Shown piece after piece: positions 52,566-61,851 of a DNA stretch of 64,000 nucleotides (within the stretch, counting starts at the first letter, position 1; every line of letters begins with the position of its first letter). The position numbers were made by a program, and so were the translations under genes. Source of the DNA: Microbulbifer marinus (GTDB lineage Bacteria; Pseudomonadota; Gammaproteobacteria; Pseudomonadales; Cellvibrionaceae); the NCBI RefSeq assembly GCF_900107725.1, contig NZ_FNQO01000001.1, forward strand, positions 1,604,458 through 1,668,457, given 5' to 3'. The notes under the pieces are model-generated. The model was given only the letters and a program-made list of their open reading frames with translations, was not told where the DNA came from and did not search any database.

Positions 52566-55154
52566 CTAAAGCGGCTCGGCCTGTGAGCCTGCCAGGCCGT
52601 CGTCAACCGGCAGCGGCTTTCCCGGCGCCTCCGGAGCCGGCAGCGGCTTGAACAGCAACAGCAACAGCGGCAGCAGCGTCAGAGAGCCGAGCAGCGCCGC
52701 AGACATGGCCAGCGCGGTGAGCAGGCCAAAATAAATAGACGGCACAAACTTGGACAGCGCCAGGATCGAGAAGCCGGCGATGATGGTAATGGCGGTGTAG
52801 AACATCGCCCGGCCAATCGTCGCATGGCTGCGGTGCATAGTCGCCAAGTAATCGCCGTCTTTCGCAAACTCATCGCGGAAGCGGTACAGGTAATGGATGG
52901 CGTGATCCACACCGATACCCACCGTAATCGCGGCAATGGTGATCGTCATCATATCCAGCGGAATACCGGCCAGGCCCATGCCGCCGAGCACCACACAGGC
53001 CGCGAGCATGTTCGGTATCAGCGCGATAAGCGCGAGCGACAGGGACCTGAACAGCACCAGGAACATCAACAGAATACCGACGAACACCGCACCCAGGGTC
53101 AGGATCTGCGATTTGAACAGGCTCTGCAGCATATTGTTGTAGAGCACCAGCAACCCCGTCTGGTGAATATTTTCCGGCGCTATGTCCATTTCATTGTGGG
53201 CGTAATGGTAGATACGCTGGATCAGTTCATCACGGCGCAGATTCGGATCGGTTTCCATTGCCCGCAGCGTAATGCGCGCCTGATTGTGCTCGACCGATAG
53301 ATAGGGATCCACCAGCACCTCGGTGATTTCGTCCGGCAGACTGGTGCGCGCCACGGCCAGTTCGAAATCATTCAGCGGACCATTATTTAAATCCCGTGCC
53401 ACCTTGTAGAAGGTCGCCAGGGACTGCACCTTGCCGATTTCCGGCTGCTGCTCCAGGTAGTCGTGCAACTGCTCGATTTTTGCCAGGCCGGCGACGGTAA
53501 ACCAGTAACTCGGCTCCGCAGTATCGCCAGCGCCGCCGAACGGATCGTCAGTCGCAAAGGGATCCTCCTCGGCAACCTCCTCGTCTCCGCCTGCCATCGC
53601 AAAGGGATCTTCCTCCCCCTCGAATGCCATTTCTTGCTCCGCCGGCTTGTCGAGGATGATATCCAGGGTCACGGTGCCGCCGAGGCGGCGGTCGATCACC
53701 AGCATGCCCTGGTAGATCTCGGTGGAATCGTCGAAGTAATCGATAAAACGGTTTTCCACCTTCAACTGCGAAATACCCACGGCGCTGGCGACGGCCGCCA
53801 CCAGAGATACCCCTATCACCACGCCGCGGCGCTTTTCGGCAAAACGCGAGAACAGCAGCGTGAACGCGTGGGAATTATCCTTGCTGACACCACCGGTGCG
53901 CTTCGGCAGCACCATCAGGAGTGTCGGAATCATCAGGAATGACAGCACCAGTGCCAGGCTCACGCCCATGGTCATCATCCAGCCGAAATCGATCACCGGG
54001 CGGATACCGCTGACCACCAGCGACGCAAAGGCAACGATAGTAGTCAGCGCCGTATACAGGCACGGCTTGGCCATAAAGCGCACCGCGGCCAGGGCCAGCT
54101 GTTCGCGATCCCACTCCGGATGCTGCGCGGCATATTCGCGGTAGCGCACCGCCAGGTGAATGGTGATCGCCAGGGTGATGATCAACAGTAGCGCGACGAA
54201 ATTGGCGGAGATCACGGTCAGGCGCCAGTCCAGCCAGCTGAGCAGCCCCAGCATCATCACGGCGGTGGTCACACAGGTGGCCAGCGGCAGCAGCACCCAG
54301 CGTATCTGGCGGAAGATAATCAGCAGTGTGGCGATGATAAACAGCAGAATACCCGCACCGAATATCACCAGGTCGCTCTTGATAAAAGAGATCATGTCGG
54401 CGGTGATCATCGACACACCGCCGAGGAACAGTTCGGCTTCACCCTTGTAGCCGGCCAGGATCTCCCGTACTTCCTCGACTCGCGCACGCGACTCATGTTC
54501 CTGAGCAGTGCGGTGCTGGAGGTAGGTCTGGCTTACCTCTTCCAGATGCGCCGCTTCCTCTTCCGTCAGCCCCTCGCTGTTGCGTTTACGGCGCAGCGCG
54601 TCGCGCTCGCGCACCAGCTCGATACCACGGCTGTCCAGCTGCAGGTTGACCAGCAGCGCGGTAGTCTGGCCGTCCGGACTCAAAATCAGCTCGCGGTAGA
54701 TCGGGCTGGACAGAAACTCCTGCCGCGCCAGTTTCTTGTCGGTACCGGGCGTCGACAGGGTGCGGACGCCGTCATTGATATCGGTGATCGACAGCTTGGG
54801 GCTGTACAGCAGCGGTACGTCGAGGATGCTCTGCACGCTGGTCACGCCGTCAACCTGCGTCAGCTCGTCGCGCAGTTGGCGCAGGGTTTCGAGGGACGCA
54901 TCGGTGAAGAGGTCGCCGTCGCGGTAGCGGTAGGTCACGACAAGAAAATCACCGCTCGCATAGCGCTCGGAAATTTCACGGAAGTAATCGATGGACTTGT
55001 CCGCTTCCAGGGTAAGTGAGTCGGCCGAGGCGTCGAGCTTGAAACGCGGCAACCCCAGCGCCGCCGCCAGCGCCAACAGCGCGACGAATAACAGCACGGT
55101 TTTCGGTCGCCGGGTTACCAGGTTTTCGTAGCAGGTCTTGAAAGCTGACAGCAT
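52566..55154 (-). CDS. MMPL/RND-superfamily membrane permease
   Basis: An 862-residue permease with two repeats of one plus five spans (helix near residue 20, cluster about 260-430; helix near 455, cluster about 700-845) and two large periplasmic loops, the layout of MMPL/HpnN-type exporters of lipids or hydrophobic molecules. Charged residues recur in the central spans, e.g. VGIGVDHAIHYLYRF. The second loop carries an acidic insertion (about 505-545) with three DPF motifs not usual for the family. No membrane-fusion partner gene is adjacent. Substrate unknown. Confidence 0.87.
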   Translation of the reverse strand: MLSAFKTCYENLVTRRPKTVLLFVALLALAAALGLPRFKLDASADSLTLEADKSIDYFREISERYASGDFLVVTYRYRDGDLFTDASLETLRQLRDELTQVDGVTSVQSILDVPLLYSPKLSITDINDGVRTLSTPGTDKKLARQEFLSSPIYRELILSPDGQTTALLVNLQLDSRGIELVRERDALRRKRNSEGLTEEEAAHLEEVSQTYLQHRTAQEHESRARVEEVREILAGYKGEAELFLGGVSMITADMISFIKSDLVIFGAGILLFIIATLLIIFRQIRWVLLPLATCVTTAVMMLGLLSWLDWRLTVISANFVALLLIITLAITIHLAVRYREYAAQHPEWDREQLALAAVRFMAKPCLYTALTTIVAFASLVVSGIRPVIDFGWMMTMGVSLALVLSFLMIPTLLMVLPKRTGGVSKDNSHAFTLLFSRFAEKRRGVVIGVSLVAAVASAVGISQLKVENRFIDYFDDSTEIYQGMLVIDRRLGGTVTLDIILDKPAEQEMAFEGEEDPFAMAGGDEEVAEEDPFATDDPFGGAGDTAEPSYWFTVAGLAKIEQLHDYLEQQPEIGKVQSLATFYKVARDLNNGPLNDFELAVARTSLPDEITEVLVDPYLSVEHNQARITLRAMETDPNLRRDELIQRIYHYAHNEMDIAPENIHQTGLLVLYNNMLQSLFKSQILTLGAVFVGILLMFLVLFRSLSLALIALIPNMLAACVVLGGMGLAGIPLDMMTITIAAITVGIGVDHAIHYLYRFRDEFAKDGDYLATMHRSHATIGRAMFYTAITIIAGFSILALSKFVPSIYFGLLTALAMSAALLGSLTLLPLLLLLFKPLPAPEAPGKPLPVDDGLAGSQAEPL

Positions 55155-55269
55155 AAGATTTCGCTTAAATTAAAAATATAGTTGGCCATTTAGCGGCGAA
55201 TACTTTGTTCGCCCGGACCGAAAGAAGGCAAAGATAAAATTCGCCTTCTCGCTGATTTCCTAAAAAATT

Positions 55270-55545
55270 TTACGGCGCGTCGATATGCCCCAGGTCGCGC
55301 TCGGGGAATAACAGATCCCTGACCCGCCGCTTAAGTTCCTTGGGCCCGGGAAATCCACCATCGCGTTTGCGCTCCCAGATCAGGTCATCACCCACGGATA
55401 TTTCAAATACGCCACCGCTGCCCGGCTTCAATGCCACCTGCTCCAGGTCATCGGCAAAGGTGTACAGCAGCTCCTGGGCCATCCAGGTGGCGCGCAGCAT
55501 CCAGTTACACTGCACACAGTAATGAATAGTGATCGTCGGCTTCAC
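55270..55545 (-). CDS. SelT/SelW/SelH (Rdx) family thioredoxin-like protein
   Basis: A 91-residue Rdx-family protein. The redox motif CVQC lies at the end of the first strand (ITIHYCVQCNWMLRATWMAQ), with Cys where animal homologues have selenocysteine; GSGGVFEISV and GGFPGPKELKRRVRD are the other family marks. It is cytoplasmic and its partner is unknown. It lies 26 bases downstream of ubiX and may be co-transcribed with it. Confidence 0.92.
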   Translation of the reverse strand: MKPTITIHYCVQCNWMLRATWMAQELLYTFADDLEQVALKPGSGGVFEISVGDDLIWERKRDGGFPGPKELKRRVRDLLFPERDLGHIDAP

Positions 55546-55571
55546 GGGCTGCCTGCCTTTATTTATCCGGA

Positions 55572-56192
55572 CTACTCGCCCCAGCTGGGCAGCAGCGCCT
55601 GCTCCACGCCCAGCTGATCCAGCAGCCGCGCGACCACGAAATCCACCAGGTCCTGTATCGACTGCGGCCGCTGGTAAAAGCCGGGACTGGCCGGCAGTAT
55701 CATCGCCCCCATGCGGGTCAGTTTGAGCATATTCTCCAGATGGATTTCCGAATAGGGCGCCTCCCGCGGTACCAGGATCAGCTGCCGTCGTTCCTTCAGG
55801 GCCACATCCGCGGCACGCTCGATCAGGTTGTTGGAGGCTCCGCAGGCTACCGCCGACAGGGTGCCACCGCTGGCCGGGCAGATCACCATGCTGGAGGCCG
55901 CGCCCGTACCGGAAGCCACCGGAGAGAACCAGTCCCGCTTGCCGAACAGCTTCAGCTGGCCATCCGCGGCACCGAAGCGCTCGCCGAGCAAGTGCTGCAG
56001 TTCATCCTCGTCGCCATCCGGCAACTGGCAGTCGGTCTCGGTATTGATCACCACCCGCGCCGCATCGGACAGCAGCAGCCAGACCCGCACATTGGCGGCG
56101 AGCAGGCACTGCAACAGGCGCAGGCCGTACTGGGCGCCGGACGCCCCGGTCATCGCCAGGGTGACAGTCTTGTCGAATACAGGTTGACCCAA
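55572..56192 (-). CDS. ubiX: Flavin prenyltransferase UbiX
   Basis: A 206-residue flavoprotein that prenylates FMN to make the cofactor of UbiD decarboxylases in ubiquinone synthesis. Motifs are [58 protein letters not shown] and [13 protein letters not shown]. The start is TTG with GGGGA six bases away. It follows mpl by 20 bases, so the mpl-ubiX-Rdx run is likely one operon. Confidence 0.96.
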   Translation of the reverse strand: MGQPVFDKTVTLAMTGASGAQYGLRLLQCLLAANVRVWLLLSDAARVVINTETDCQLPDGDEDELQHLLGERFGAADGQLKLFGKRDWFSPVASGTGAASSMVICPASGGTLSAVACGASNNLIERAADVALKERRQLILVPREAPYSEIHLENMLKLTRMGAMILPASPGFYQRPQSIQDLVDFVVARLLDQLGVEQALLPSWGE

Positions 56193-56212
56193 AGCAGATC
56201 CCCAATGGCAGG

Positions 56213-57601
56213 TTAGGAAGTGCGGCCGTGCTTCTGCTCCAGCGCACCGAGCAGCCGCTGGTGAATACCGCCGAAGCCGCCGTTACTCATTACGACGATA
56301 TGTGTGCCCGGCTCGGCCAGGTTGACCGCGGATTCTACGCCAGCCTCTATGTTGTCGAAAATCTTTGCCGGCACGGTGGAGTGATGCACCACGTCACCCA
56401 GGGACCAGTTCATCCCCTCGGGCTGATACCAGAGCACCAGATCGGCGCCGGAGCATGACTGGGCCAGAGTCTGCTGGTGGATCCCCATACGCATGGTATT
56501 AGAGCGCGGTTCAATCAGGGCGATGATCTTGTCGTCGCCGACCTTCGCCCGCAGCCCATTCAGCGTGGACTCGATTGCCGTCGGGTGGTGGGCGAAGTCG
56601 TCATAGACGCGGATGCCGCCCACCTCGCCGAGGCACTCCATGCGCCGCTTGACCCCCTCGAAGCTGCCCAGTGCCTGGGCCGCCAGTTTCGGCTCCACAC
56701 CCACGTGGCGTGCCGCGGCCATGGCGGCGAGACCGTTGCGTACATTGTGCAGACCGGTCAGATCCCACTCTACGCGCGCCACCTCCGCATCGCGGAAATT
56801 GACCGCAAAGCTGCCGCCGTCCGCGGCGATATCCACCGCGCACCAGTCACCCAGGCGCACGCCGTCTTCCGCCTCGGTGGCGAAGCGCTGCACCTCGCTC
56901 CAGCAGCCCTGTTGCAGTACTTCCTCTACGGTGTCATCGGCGGAGGCCACGATCAGGCCATTGCCGGGCACGGTGCGCACCAGGTGGTGGAACTGGCGCT
57001 GGATCGCCGCCAGATCGTCGAAGATGTCCGCGTGATCGAACTCCAGATTGTTGATGATCAGCGTACGCGGGCGGTAGTGGACAAATTTGGAGCGCTTGTC
57101 GAAGAAGGCGGTGTCGTACTCGTCCGCCTCCACGACGAAGAACGGGCTCTCGCCGAGACGCGCGGACACACCGAAATTGCTCGGCACGCCGCCGATCAGG
57201 AAGCCCGGCCGCATATCCGCCTTTTCCAGGATCCAGGCCAGCATGCTCGAGGTGGTGGTCTTGCCGTGAGTGCCGGATACCGCCAGCACCCAGCGCCCGC
57301 CGAGGAAGTGGTCACACAGCCACTGGGCGCCGGACGTATAGGGCAGCCCTTTTTCCAGCACCGCCTCCACTGCCGGGTTGCCGCGGGACAGCGCGTTGCC
57401 GATGATTACCAGGTCCGGGGCCGGCTCCAGCTGGGCCGGATCATAGCCCTCGGTGAGCTGGATTCCCGCCTGTTGCAGCTGGGTGCTCATCGGCGGGTAG
57501 ACGTTGGCGTCGCTGCCGGTCACTTTGTGCCCCTCGGCCACGGCCAGCTGTGCCAGACTGCCCATGAAAGTGCCGCAGATACCTAGAATATGGATATGCA
57601 T
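56213..57601 (-). CDS. mpl: UDP-MurNAc:L-Ala-gamma-D-Glu-meso-DAP ligase
   Basis: A 462-residue Mur-ligase that reattaches recycled murein tripeptide to UDP-MurNAc. The nucleotide fold opens [17 protein letters not shown], the P-loop is [13 protein letters not shown], and [16 protein letters not shown] with [10 protein letters not shown] are diagnostic of Mpl. The ATG at 57601 is the family start; a longer frame adds 28 unlike residues. It is divergent from the phosphofructokinase, with a structured 289-base gap between them. Confidence 0.96.
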   Translation of the reverse strand: MHIHILGICGTFMGSLAQLAVAEGHKVTGSDANVYPPMSTQLQQAGIQLTEGYDPAQLEPAPDLVIIGNALSRGNPAVEAVLEKGLPYTSGAQWLCDHFLGGRWVLAVSGTHGKTTTSSMLAWILEKADMRPGFLIGGVPSNFGVSARLGESPFFVVEADEYDTAFFDKRSKFVHYRPRTLIINNLEFDHADIFDDLAAIQRQFHHLVRTVPGNGLIVASADDTVEEVLQQGCWSEVQRFATEAEDGVRLGDWCAVDIAADGGSFAVNFRDAEVARVEWDLTGLHNVRNGLAAMAAARHVGVEPKLAAQALGSFEGVKRRMECLGEVGGIRVYDDFAHHPTAIESTLNGLRAKVGDDKIIALIEPRSNTMRMGIHQQTLAQSCSGADLVLWYQPEGMNWSLGDVVHHSTVPAKIFDNIEAGVESAVNLAEPGTHIVVMSNGGFGGIHQRLLGALEQKHGRTS

Positions 57602-57745
57602 GGCGGAAATTTGTACTCCTGCTGGTTGCCGCGCAAGCTTAACACGGCGAATCGCGGCAGTAATTGCCAAATACCCCAGTTTCAATGCAATTTCATCGCC
57701 ATTCCATTAGACTCCGCCCCCTAATTTGCCAGCCTAAACCCCCGA

Positions 57746-57870
57746 GCGGTAGTAGGACCTACCGCCATTGGCCGGCGGCCAATGCGAGCGCCCCAACTGC
57801 CAGCAAGTCCGCGACTTGCGCCAGTGGTTGGGGCGCGAAGGTTTAAAGGGGCAGGACGCCCCCATAAACC
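57746..57870 (+). ncRNA. Structured leader of the phosphofructokinase gene (four hairpins)
   Basis: Four consecutive stem-loops fill 125 bases. H1: GCGGTAG/CTACCGC (57746-57765). H2: CATTGGCC-GGC-GGCCAATG (57766-57784). H3: ten-pair outer stem GCGCCCCAAC/GTTGGGGCGC (57788-57797, 57827-57836) extended by three pairs, with an inner seven-pair hairpin GCAAGTC-CGC-GACTTGC (57803-57819). H4: GGTTTA/TAAACC plus GGGGC/GCCCC (57840-57870). The ATG lies 20 bases after H4. It may be a riboswitch-like leader or an RNA/DNA repeat cluster; no known family is recognised. Confidence 0.55.
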
Positions 57871-57890
57871 GTAGAGTGAACAGGATGACC

Positions 57891-59153
57891 ATGTCGAAAA
57901 AGAACGCCTTTTATGCTCAATCTGGCGGTGTAACTGCCGTGATCAATGCTTCCGCCTGCGGAGTCATCGAAGCCGCACGCGAGTATCAGGACCATATCGG
58001 CAATGTCTACGCGGGGCTGAACGGCATCCTCGGCGCCCTGCGCGAGGAACTGATCGACGTGAGCCAGGAGAGTGTCGACACCATCACCGCCCTGCGCCAC
58101 ACCCCGTCCGGCGCCTTCGGCTCCTGCCGCTACAAGCTGAAGAGCCTGGAGGAGAACCAGGCCGAGTACGAACGCCTGATCGAGGTGTTCAAGGCCCACG
58201 ACATCGGTTACTTCTTCTATAACGGCGGCGGCGACTCCGCCGATACCTGCCTGAAGGTATCCCAACTGTCTGAGACTATGGGCTACCCCATCCAGGCCAT
58301 CCATATTCCCAAGACCGTCGACAACGACCTGCCGCTGACCGACAACTGCCCCGGTTTCGGTTCCGTCGCCAAGTACGTGGCCGTATCCACCAAGGAAGCG
58401 GCGATGGACGTGGCCTCCATGTGTTCCACTTCCACCAAGGTCTTCATTCTCGAGGTGATGGGCCGCCACGCCGGCTGGATCGCCGCCGCCGGTGCCCTGG
58501 CGCAGGAAGAGGAAGGCGATGCGCCCCATATCATCCTGTTCCCGGAAGTGGCCTTCGACAAAGAGACTTTCCTAGCCAAGGTGCAGAAGACCGTCGATGA
58601 GAAGGGCTATTGCGTGATCGTCGCCTCCGAGGGCGCCCAGTACGCCGACGGCACCTTCCTCGCCGATGCCGGCACCACCGACGCCTTCGGTCACAAACAG
58701 CTGGGTGGCGTGGCGCCGACCCTGGCCACCATGATCAAGGACGAACTGGGCCTGAAGTACCACTGGGCCCTGGCAGACTACCTGCAGCGCGCCGCGCGCC
58801 ATATCGCTTCCGCCACCGACGTGGCCCAGGCCTACGCCGTCGGCCGCGCTGCGGTGGAGATGGCAGTAGCCGGCAAGAACGCCATCATGCCGGCCATCGT
58901 GCGCGATTCCGGCCCCGAATACGGCTGGTCCGTGGCCGAGGCGCCGCTGGCCGACGTGGCCAACGTCGAAAAGATGATGCCCAAGGAGTACATCAGCGAG
59001 GACGGCTTCGGCATCACCCAGGCCGGCCGCGACTACCTGCTGCCGCTGATCCAGGGCGAAGACTATCCTCCCTACAAGAATGGCGTGCCGCTGCACGCGA
59101 AGCTGAAAAAGCAGCTGGTGGAAAAAAAGCTGGATAAAGGCTTCGACATATAG
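57891..59153 (+). CDS. pfp: Pyrophosphate-type 6-phosphofructokinase
   Basis: A 420-residue phosphofructokinase. The nucleotide/PPi loop is NGGGDSADT, with Asp115 where ATP enzymes have Gly, and the catalytic segment is PKTVDNDLPLTDN with Lys141 in place of Gly; these two changes mark PPi-dependent enzymes. MGRHAGWIAA and the C-terminal fructose-phosphate region are also seen. It interconverts fructose 6-phosphate and fructose 1,6-bisphosphate reversibly in glycolysis. The ATG at 57891 has AGGA five bases away; two codons earlier another ATG is possible. The first Asp of the loop is Gly here (GGGDS versus GGDDS), a variant of the family. Confidence 0.88.
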   Translation: MSKKNAFYAQSGGVTAVINASACGVIEAAREYQDHIGNVYAGLNGILGALREELIDVSQESVDTITALRHTPSGAFGSCRYKLKSLEENQAEYERLIEVFKAHDIGYFFYNGGGDSADTCLKVSQLSETMGYPIQAIHIPKTVDNDLPLTDNCPGFGSVAKYVAVSTKEAAMDVASMCSTSTKVFILEVMGRHAGWIAAAGALAQEEEGDAPHIILFPEVAFDKETFLAKVQKTVDEKGYCVIVASEGAQYADGTFLADAGTTDAFGHKQLGGVAPTLATMIKDELGLKYHWALADYLQRAARHIASATDVAQAYAVGRAAVEMAVAGKNAIMPAIVRDSGPEYGWSVAEAPLADVANVEKMMPKEYISEDGFGITQAGRDYLLPLIQGEDYPPYKNGVPLHAKLKKQLVEKKLDKGFDI

Positions 59154-59174
59154 GTCACTACCCACATCACAAAC

Positions 59175-59208
59175 AAAAAAGCCCCGACGCCAACGCCGGG
59201 GCTTTTTT
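59175..59208. terminator. Two-way terminator between pfp and fimV
   Basis: GCCCCG (59181-59186) and CGGGGC (59197-59202) with partly paired centre, six A before and six T after; serves the convergent genes on both strands. Confidence 0.88.
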
Positions 59209-59312
59209 GTTTTTGCTAGCGGCCAGATCGATTGATCTGCCTGCCGACTTTTTATGTGTCGTGACAGGCGTGCAGACAGCGCATGAATTTCACGTGCGGG
59301 CCGCCGCGGGAA

Positions 59313-61361
59313 TTAAATCACCGCCTCGTTGACGGCTTTTTTGACATCGGCATCGCTACTCTCCGCCGTGCCGGGCGCCGGTTCGGCGGCAAGCGGATCG
59401 ATCTCGTCCAGGGGCAGCTGGTCAATTGCGGCAAAGTCCAGTACCAGTTCGTCATCGCTGCTCTCCGCCGCGCCGGGCGCCAGTTCGACTGCAACGGGAT
59501 CTATTTCGTCCAGGGGCAGCGGGTCAATTGCGGCAAAGTCCAATAAAAGTTCGTCATCGCTGCTCTCCGCCGCACCGGGCGCCGGCTCGACGGCCACCGG
59601 CTCCATTTCGTCCAGGGGCAGCGGGTCAAACGCGGTAAAGTCCAATACCAGATCATCATTGCTGCGCTCCGCGGCGCCGGGCGCCGATTCGGCGGCTGCC
59701 GGATCTGTTTCGTCCTGCGGCAGCTGGTCAGAGGCGGCAATATCCAGTACCAGATCGTCGTCGCTGAGCGGGCTGCCCTGCGCCGACAAATCGGCGGAGT
59801 CCTGACCGAAGGACTCATCCAACTGCAATTCCTCGAAAAGGCTGTCCGGGCTGTCGGTTGCAGGGCTGCCGGCACTTTTTTGGCCCTCCTCTTCACCGTC
59901 TGCAGCCGCCATCTCGCTGACTTTCGCTTTGCTACCATCCAGCTCTGGGGCAGGTGGCGGGAAGATCGCGGAGCGGATGGCGGGCTGCGAGCTGTCGGGA
60001 GCGGATTGCGTCTCCCGTGGGGCGGGCGCCAGACTGTCAGGCAGATCGATTTCGCCAGCCCAGTCGGCGGTGAGCGGATCAAGCCTCTCTGGCCACGCAT
60101 CTGCAGCCATGCGGCGCTTCTGCCACCAGTCTTGCAGCTGACTGAGAGCGACGCCCGCGGCGATACCGGTCAGGATCAAGAGCAGCAGAGTGGCATAGCT
60201 GGGGCCGGCGTCGCGAACGATGACCGGGGCCGGCGGCACGACAGCGCTGATGTCGCCAGAAGTGGCGTCGGCGCTGCCCTCTGCGGCCGTGGTGGCGGCA
60301 CTAGTGCGCAGTTCCGCTTTCAGCTCCGTGATGCGCTGCTCCTGTAGCTGCAGCATTTCCTGCATCGTGGCCAGGTATTCGCTGGTTTCGATGCGCTTGA
60401 TTTGCTGGCGCAACTGCTCGTTTTCCCGGTTGACCTTGTCGAGCTGCTCTTTGACGACATCAATTTCTTCCTGGAGACGCACGGCGCGGCTGCCACCGGT
60501 TTCGGCCGGGCTGCCAGAGAGGCGCAGGCGACCCTGTGGTTTTTCCTCGGCAGGGACAGCCGGGGAGACGGAATCCGCTATCGAAGGGGATGGCTCGCGC
60601 TCGGCCGGGCCCGGCGCGGCGGCTGGACGGCTGGCGACAGCAGGCGGAGCAGAGTAATCAGCGGCGCTTGGCAGATCCAGCAGCGCTCCGGTCCGCAGGC
60701 GGTTCATGTCGCCATTGAGGAAGGCGTGAGGATTGCGTGCGTGTATGGCCGCCATTACCGCATCCAGCGGGATGCTGCTATCGGGCTGAACCCGGCGCGC
60801 AATGAGCCAGAGGCTTTGGCCGGGCGCCACGCGCCATTGCTTGCCGGTATAGGCGGCCTCCGCCGGGGCGGGTGGTTGAACGGCCGGGCTGGCGTTTTGG
60901 GCCGGGGCTGCTGTCGCAGTTGGGGGGGCGGCCGACGGCAGATCCACCAGCAGATTGTAGTCGCGATAGATGGTGCCACCGGGCCAGCTCAGCTCCAGCA
61001 GGAAGCTGACCAAGGGCTCATGCAGCGGCGCGGGCGACTTTACCTGAATAGTAAGGCCGCCGGACAGCTCGCTGACACTGATCATAAAAGGCTTGGCATC
61101 GGCGGCCAGATCGTAGCCCATCTGCTCGGCACTGCGGCCGAGTACCTGGCGGACCCTGACTTGATCCACATTCAGCGAGGCGCTGCGGTCCAGTATGGGG
61201 ATTTCAACTGTGAGCGGATAGCCGATGGCGGTTTTGAGCGAGGCATTGCCCAGCCCCAACGCCAGGGACGACGCGCTGGCGAGAATCAGGGGGATTTGCA
61301 GGATGAGCGCAAACAGTGTTGCCAAGCGTGAGGTTGTAGGCAGGGTTTGGTGTAGATCCAT
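59313..61361 (-). CDS. fimV: FimV-like peptidoglycan-binding membrane protein
   Basis: A 682-residue protein with the FimV plan: signal peptide (about 1-35), a beta-rich N-terminal domain (LGNASLKTAIGYPLTVEIPI), a LysM-like region (QWRVAPGQSLWLIARRV), a coiled coil (EIDVVKEQLDKVNRENEQLR), a membrane helix (SYATLLLLILTGIAAGVAL) and an acidic cytoplasmic part. FimV-type proteins organise polar machinery and type IV pili. The end is unusual: four acidic 34-residue repeats and a 14-residue tail take the place of the common TPR/FimV C-terminal motif. The ATG at 61361 has GGAG upstream. Confidence 0.8.
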   Translation of the reverse strand: MDLHQTLPTTSRLATLFALILQIPLILASASSLALGLGNASLKTAIGYPLTVEIPILDRSASLNVDQVRVRQVLGRSAEQMGYDLAADAKPFMISVSELSGGLTIQVKSPAPLHEPLVSFLLELSWPGGTIYRDYNLLVDLPSAAPPTATAAPAQNASPAVQPPAPAEAAYTGKQWRVAPGQSLWLIARRVQPDSSIPLDAVMAAIHARNPHAFLNGDMNRLRTGALLDLPSAADYSAPPAVASRPAAAPGPAEREPSPSIADSVSPAVPAEEKPQGRLRLSGSPAETGGSRAVRLQEEIDVVKEQLDKVNRENEQLRQQIKRIETSEYLATMQEMLQLQEQRITELKAELRTSAATTAAEGSADATSGDISAVVPPAPVIVRDAGPSYATLLLLILTGIAAGVALSQLQDWWQKRRMAADAWPERLDPLTADWAGEIDLPDSLAPAPRETQSAPDSSQPAIRSAIFPPPAPELDGSKAKVSEMAAADGEEEGQKSAGSPATDSPDSLFEELQLDESFGQDSADLSAQGSPLSDDDLVLDIAASDQLPQDETDPAAAESAPGAAERSNDDLVLDFTAFDPLPLDEMEPVAVEPAPGAAESSDDELLLDFAAIDPLPLDEIDPVAVELAPGAAESSDDELVLDFAAIDQLPLDEIDPLAAEPAPGTAESSDADVKKAVNEAVI
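59358..59765 (-). repeat. Four 102-base tandem repeats inside fimV
   Basis: Units at 59358-59459, 59460-59561, 59562-59663 and 59664-59765 encode the pattern SDDELxLDFAAxDxLPLDE then (I/M)(D/E)PxAxExAPGAAES. Units nearest the C-terminus are most alike, the first is most diverged. Confidence 0.92.
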
Positions 61362-61851
61362 TACACTTGCTCCGGCGGCGCAGCAATTTTGGCGATTTGG
61401 CGAAGTCAGGCAACCTTCCCTGTTCACCTGTTCTTATCTGGCGTCTATATATAGCACACAGGGGTACAGTGCGCCGGCAAGTGGCGTTATAACAATTTTT
61501 TTATTAACCGATTTGTAGGCTGGCAGCCGGTTGAAACGTCCAGTTTGCAGAATGTGTTATCACAAGATGGCTTTTGACCGCGTGCTTGTTGATGCCATTC
61601 TCGGCAGCAATTTCCTCATTGATCGAGTCGTCTGCCCGGTGCTGCGGGCTCTGCGGTTCGCGGCGTGCAAGCCTGTCGGCATAGCCGGATGGCGGCTGGC
61701 GGGTAGACTGGCCAGGATTACTTTGAAGGGAATTTGCGACTGGGCAAGCGCTTGCAGAAGCTGGCGGAACCGCCCGCAGTGGCAATTGCCGTCGCCAATG
61801 ACGACCGGTTGATCCGGATTTTTCTATTGCAGCTCGATACAGGCCAGCTTG
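61362..61851. other. Gene-free stretch upstream of fimV
   Basis: No gene could be supported. Two 93-codon frames overlap on opposite strands (61504-61785 and 61531-61812) but neither has a recognisable family, a good ribosome site or convincing codon use. The left end should hold the fimV promoter. Confidence 0.45.

Noticed and set aside
57746-57870. tRNA or tRNA-like structure before pfp
   Set aside because: The hairpins do not join into a cloverleaf and no T-loop or acceptor stem pattern is present.
61504-61812. Two overlapping 93-codon frames on opposite strands
   Set aside because: Neither has a recognisable domain, a ribosome site or context; reported only as an unexplained gap.
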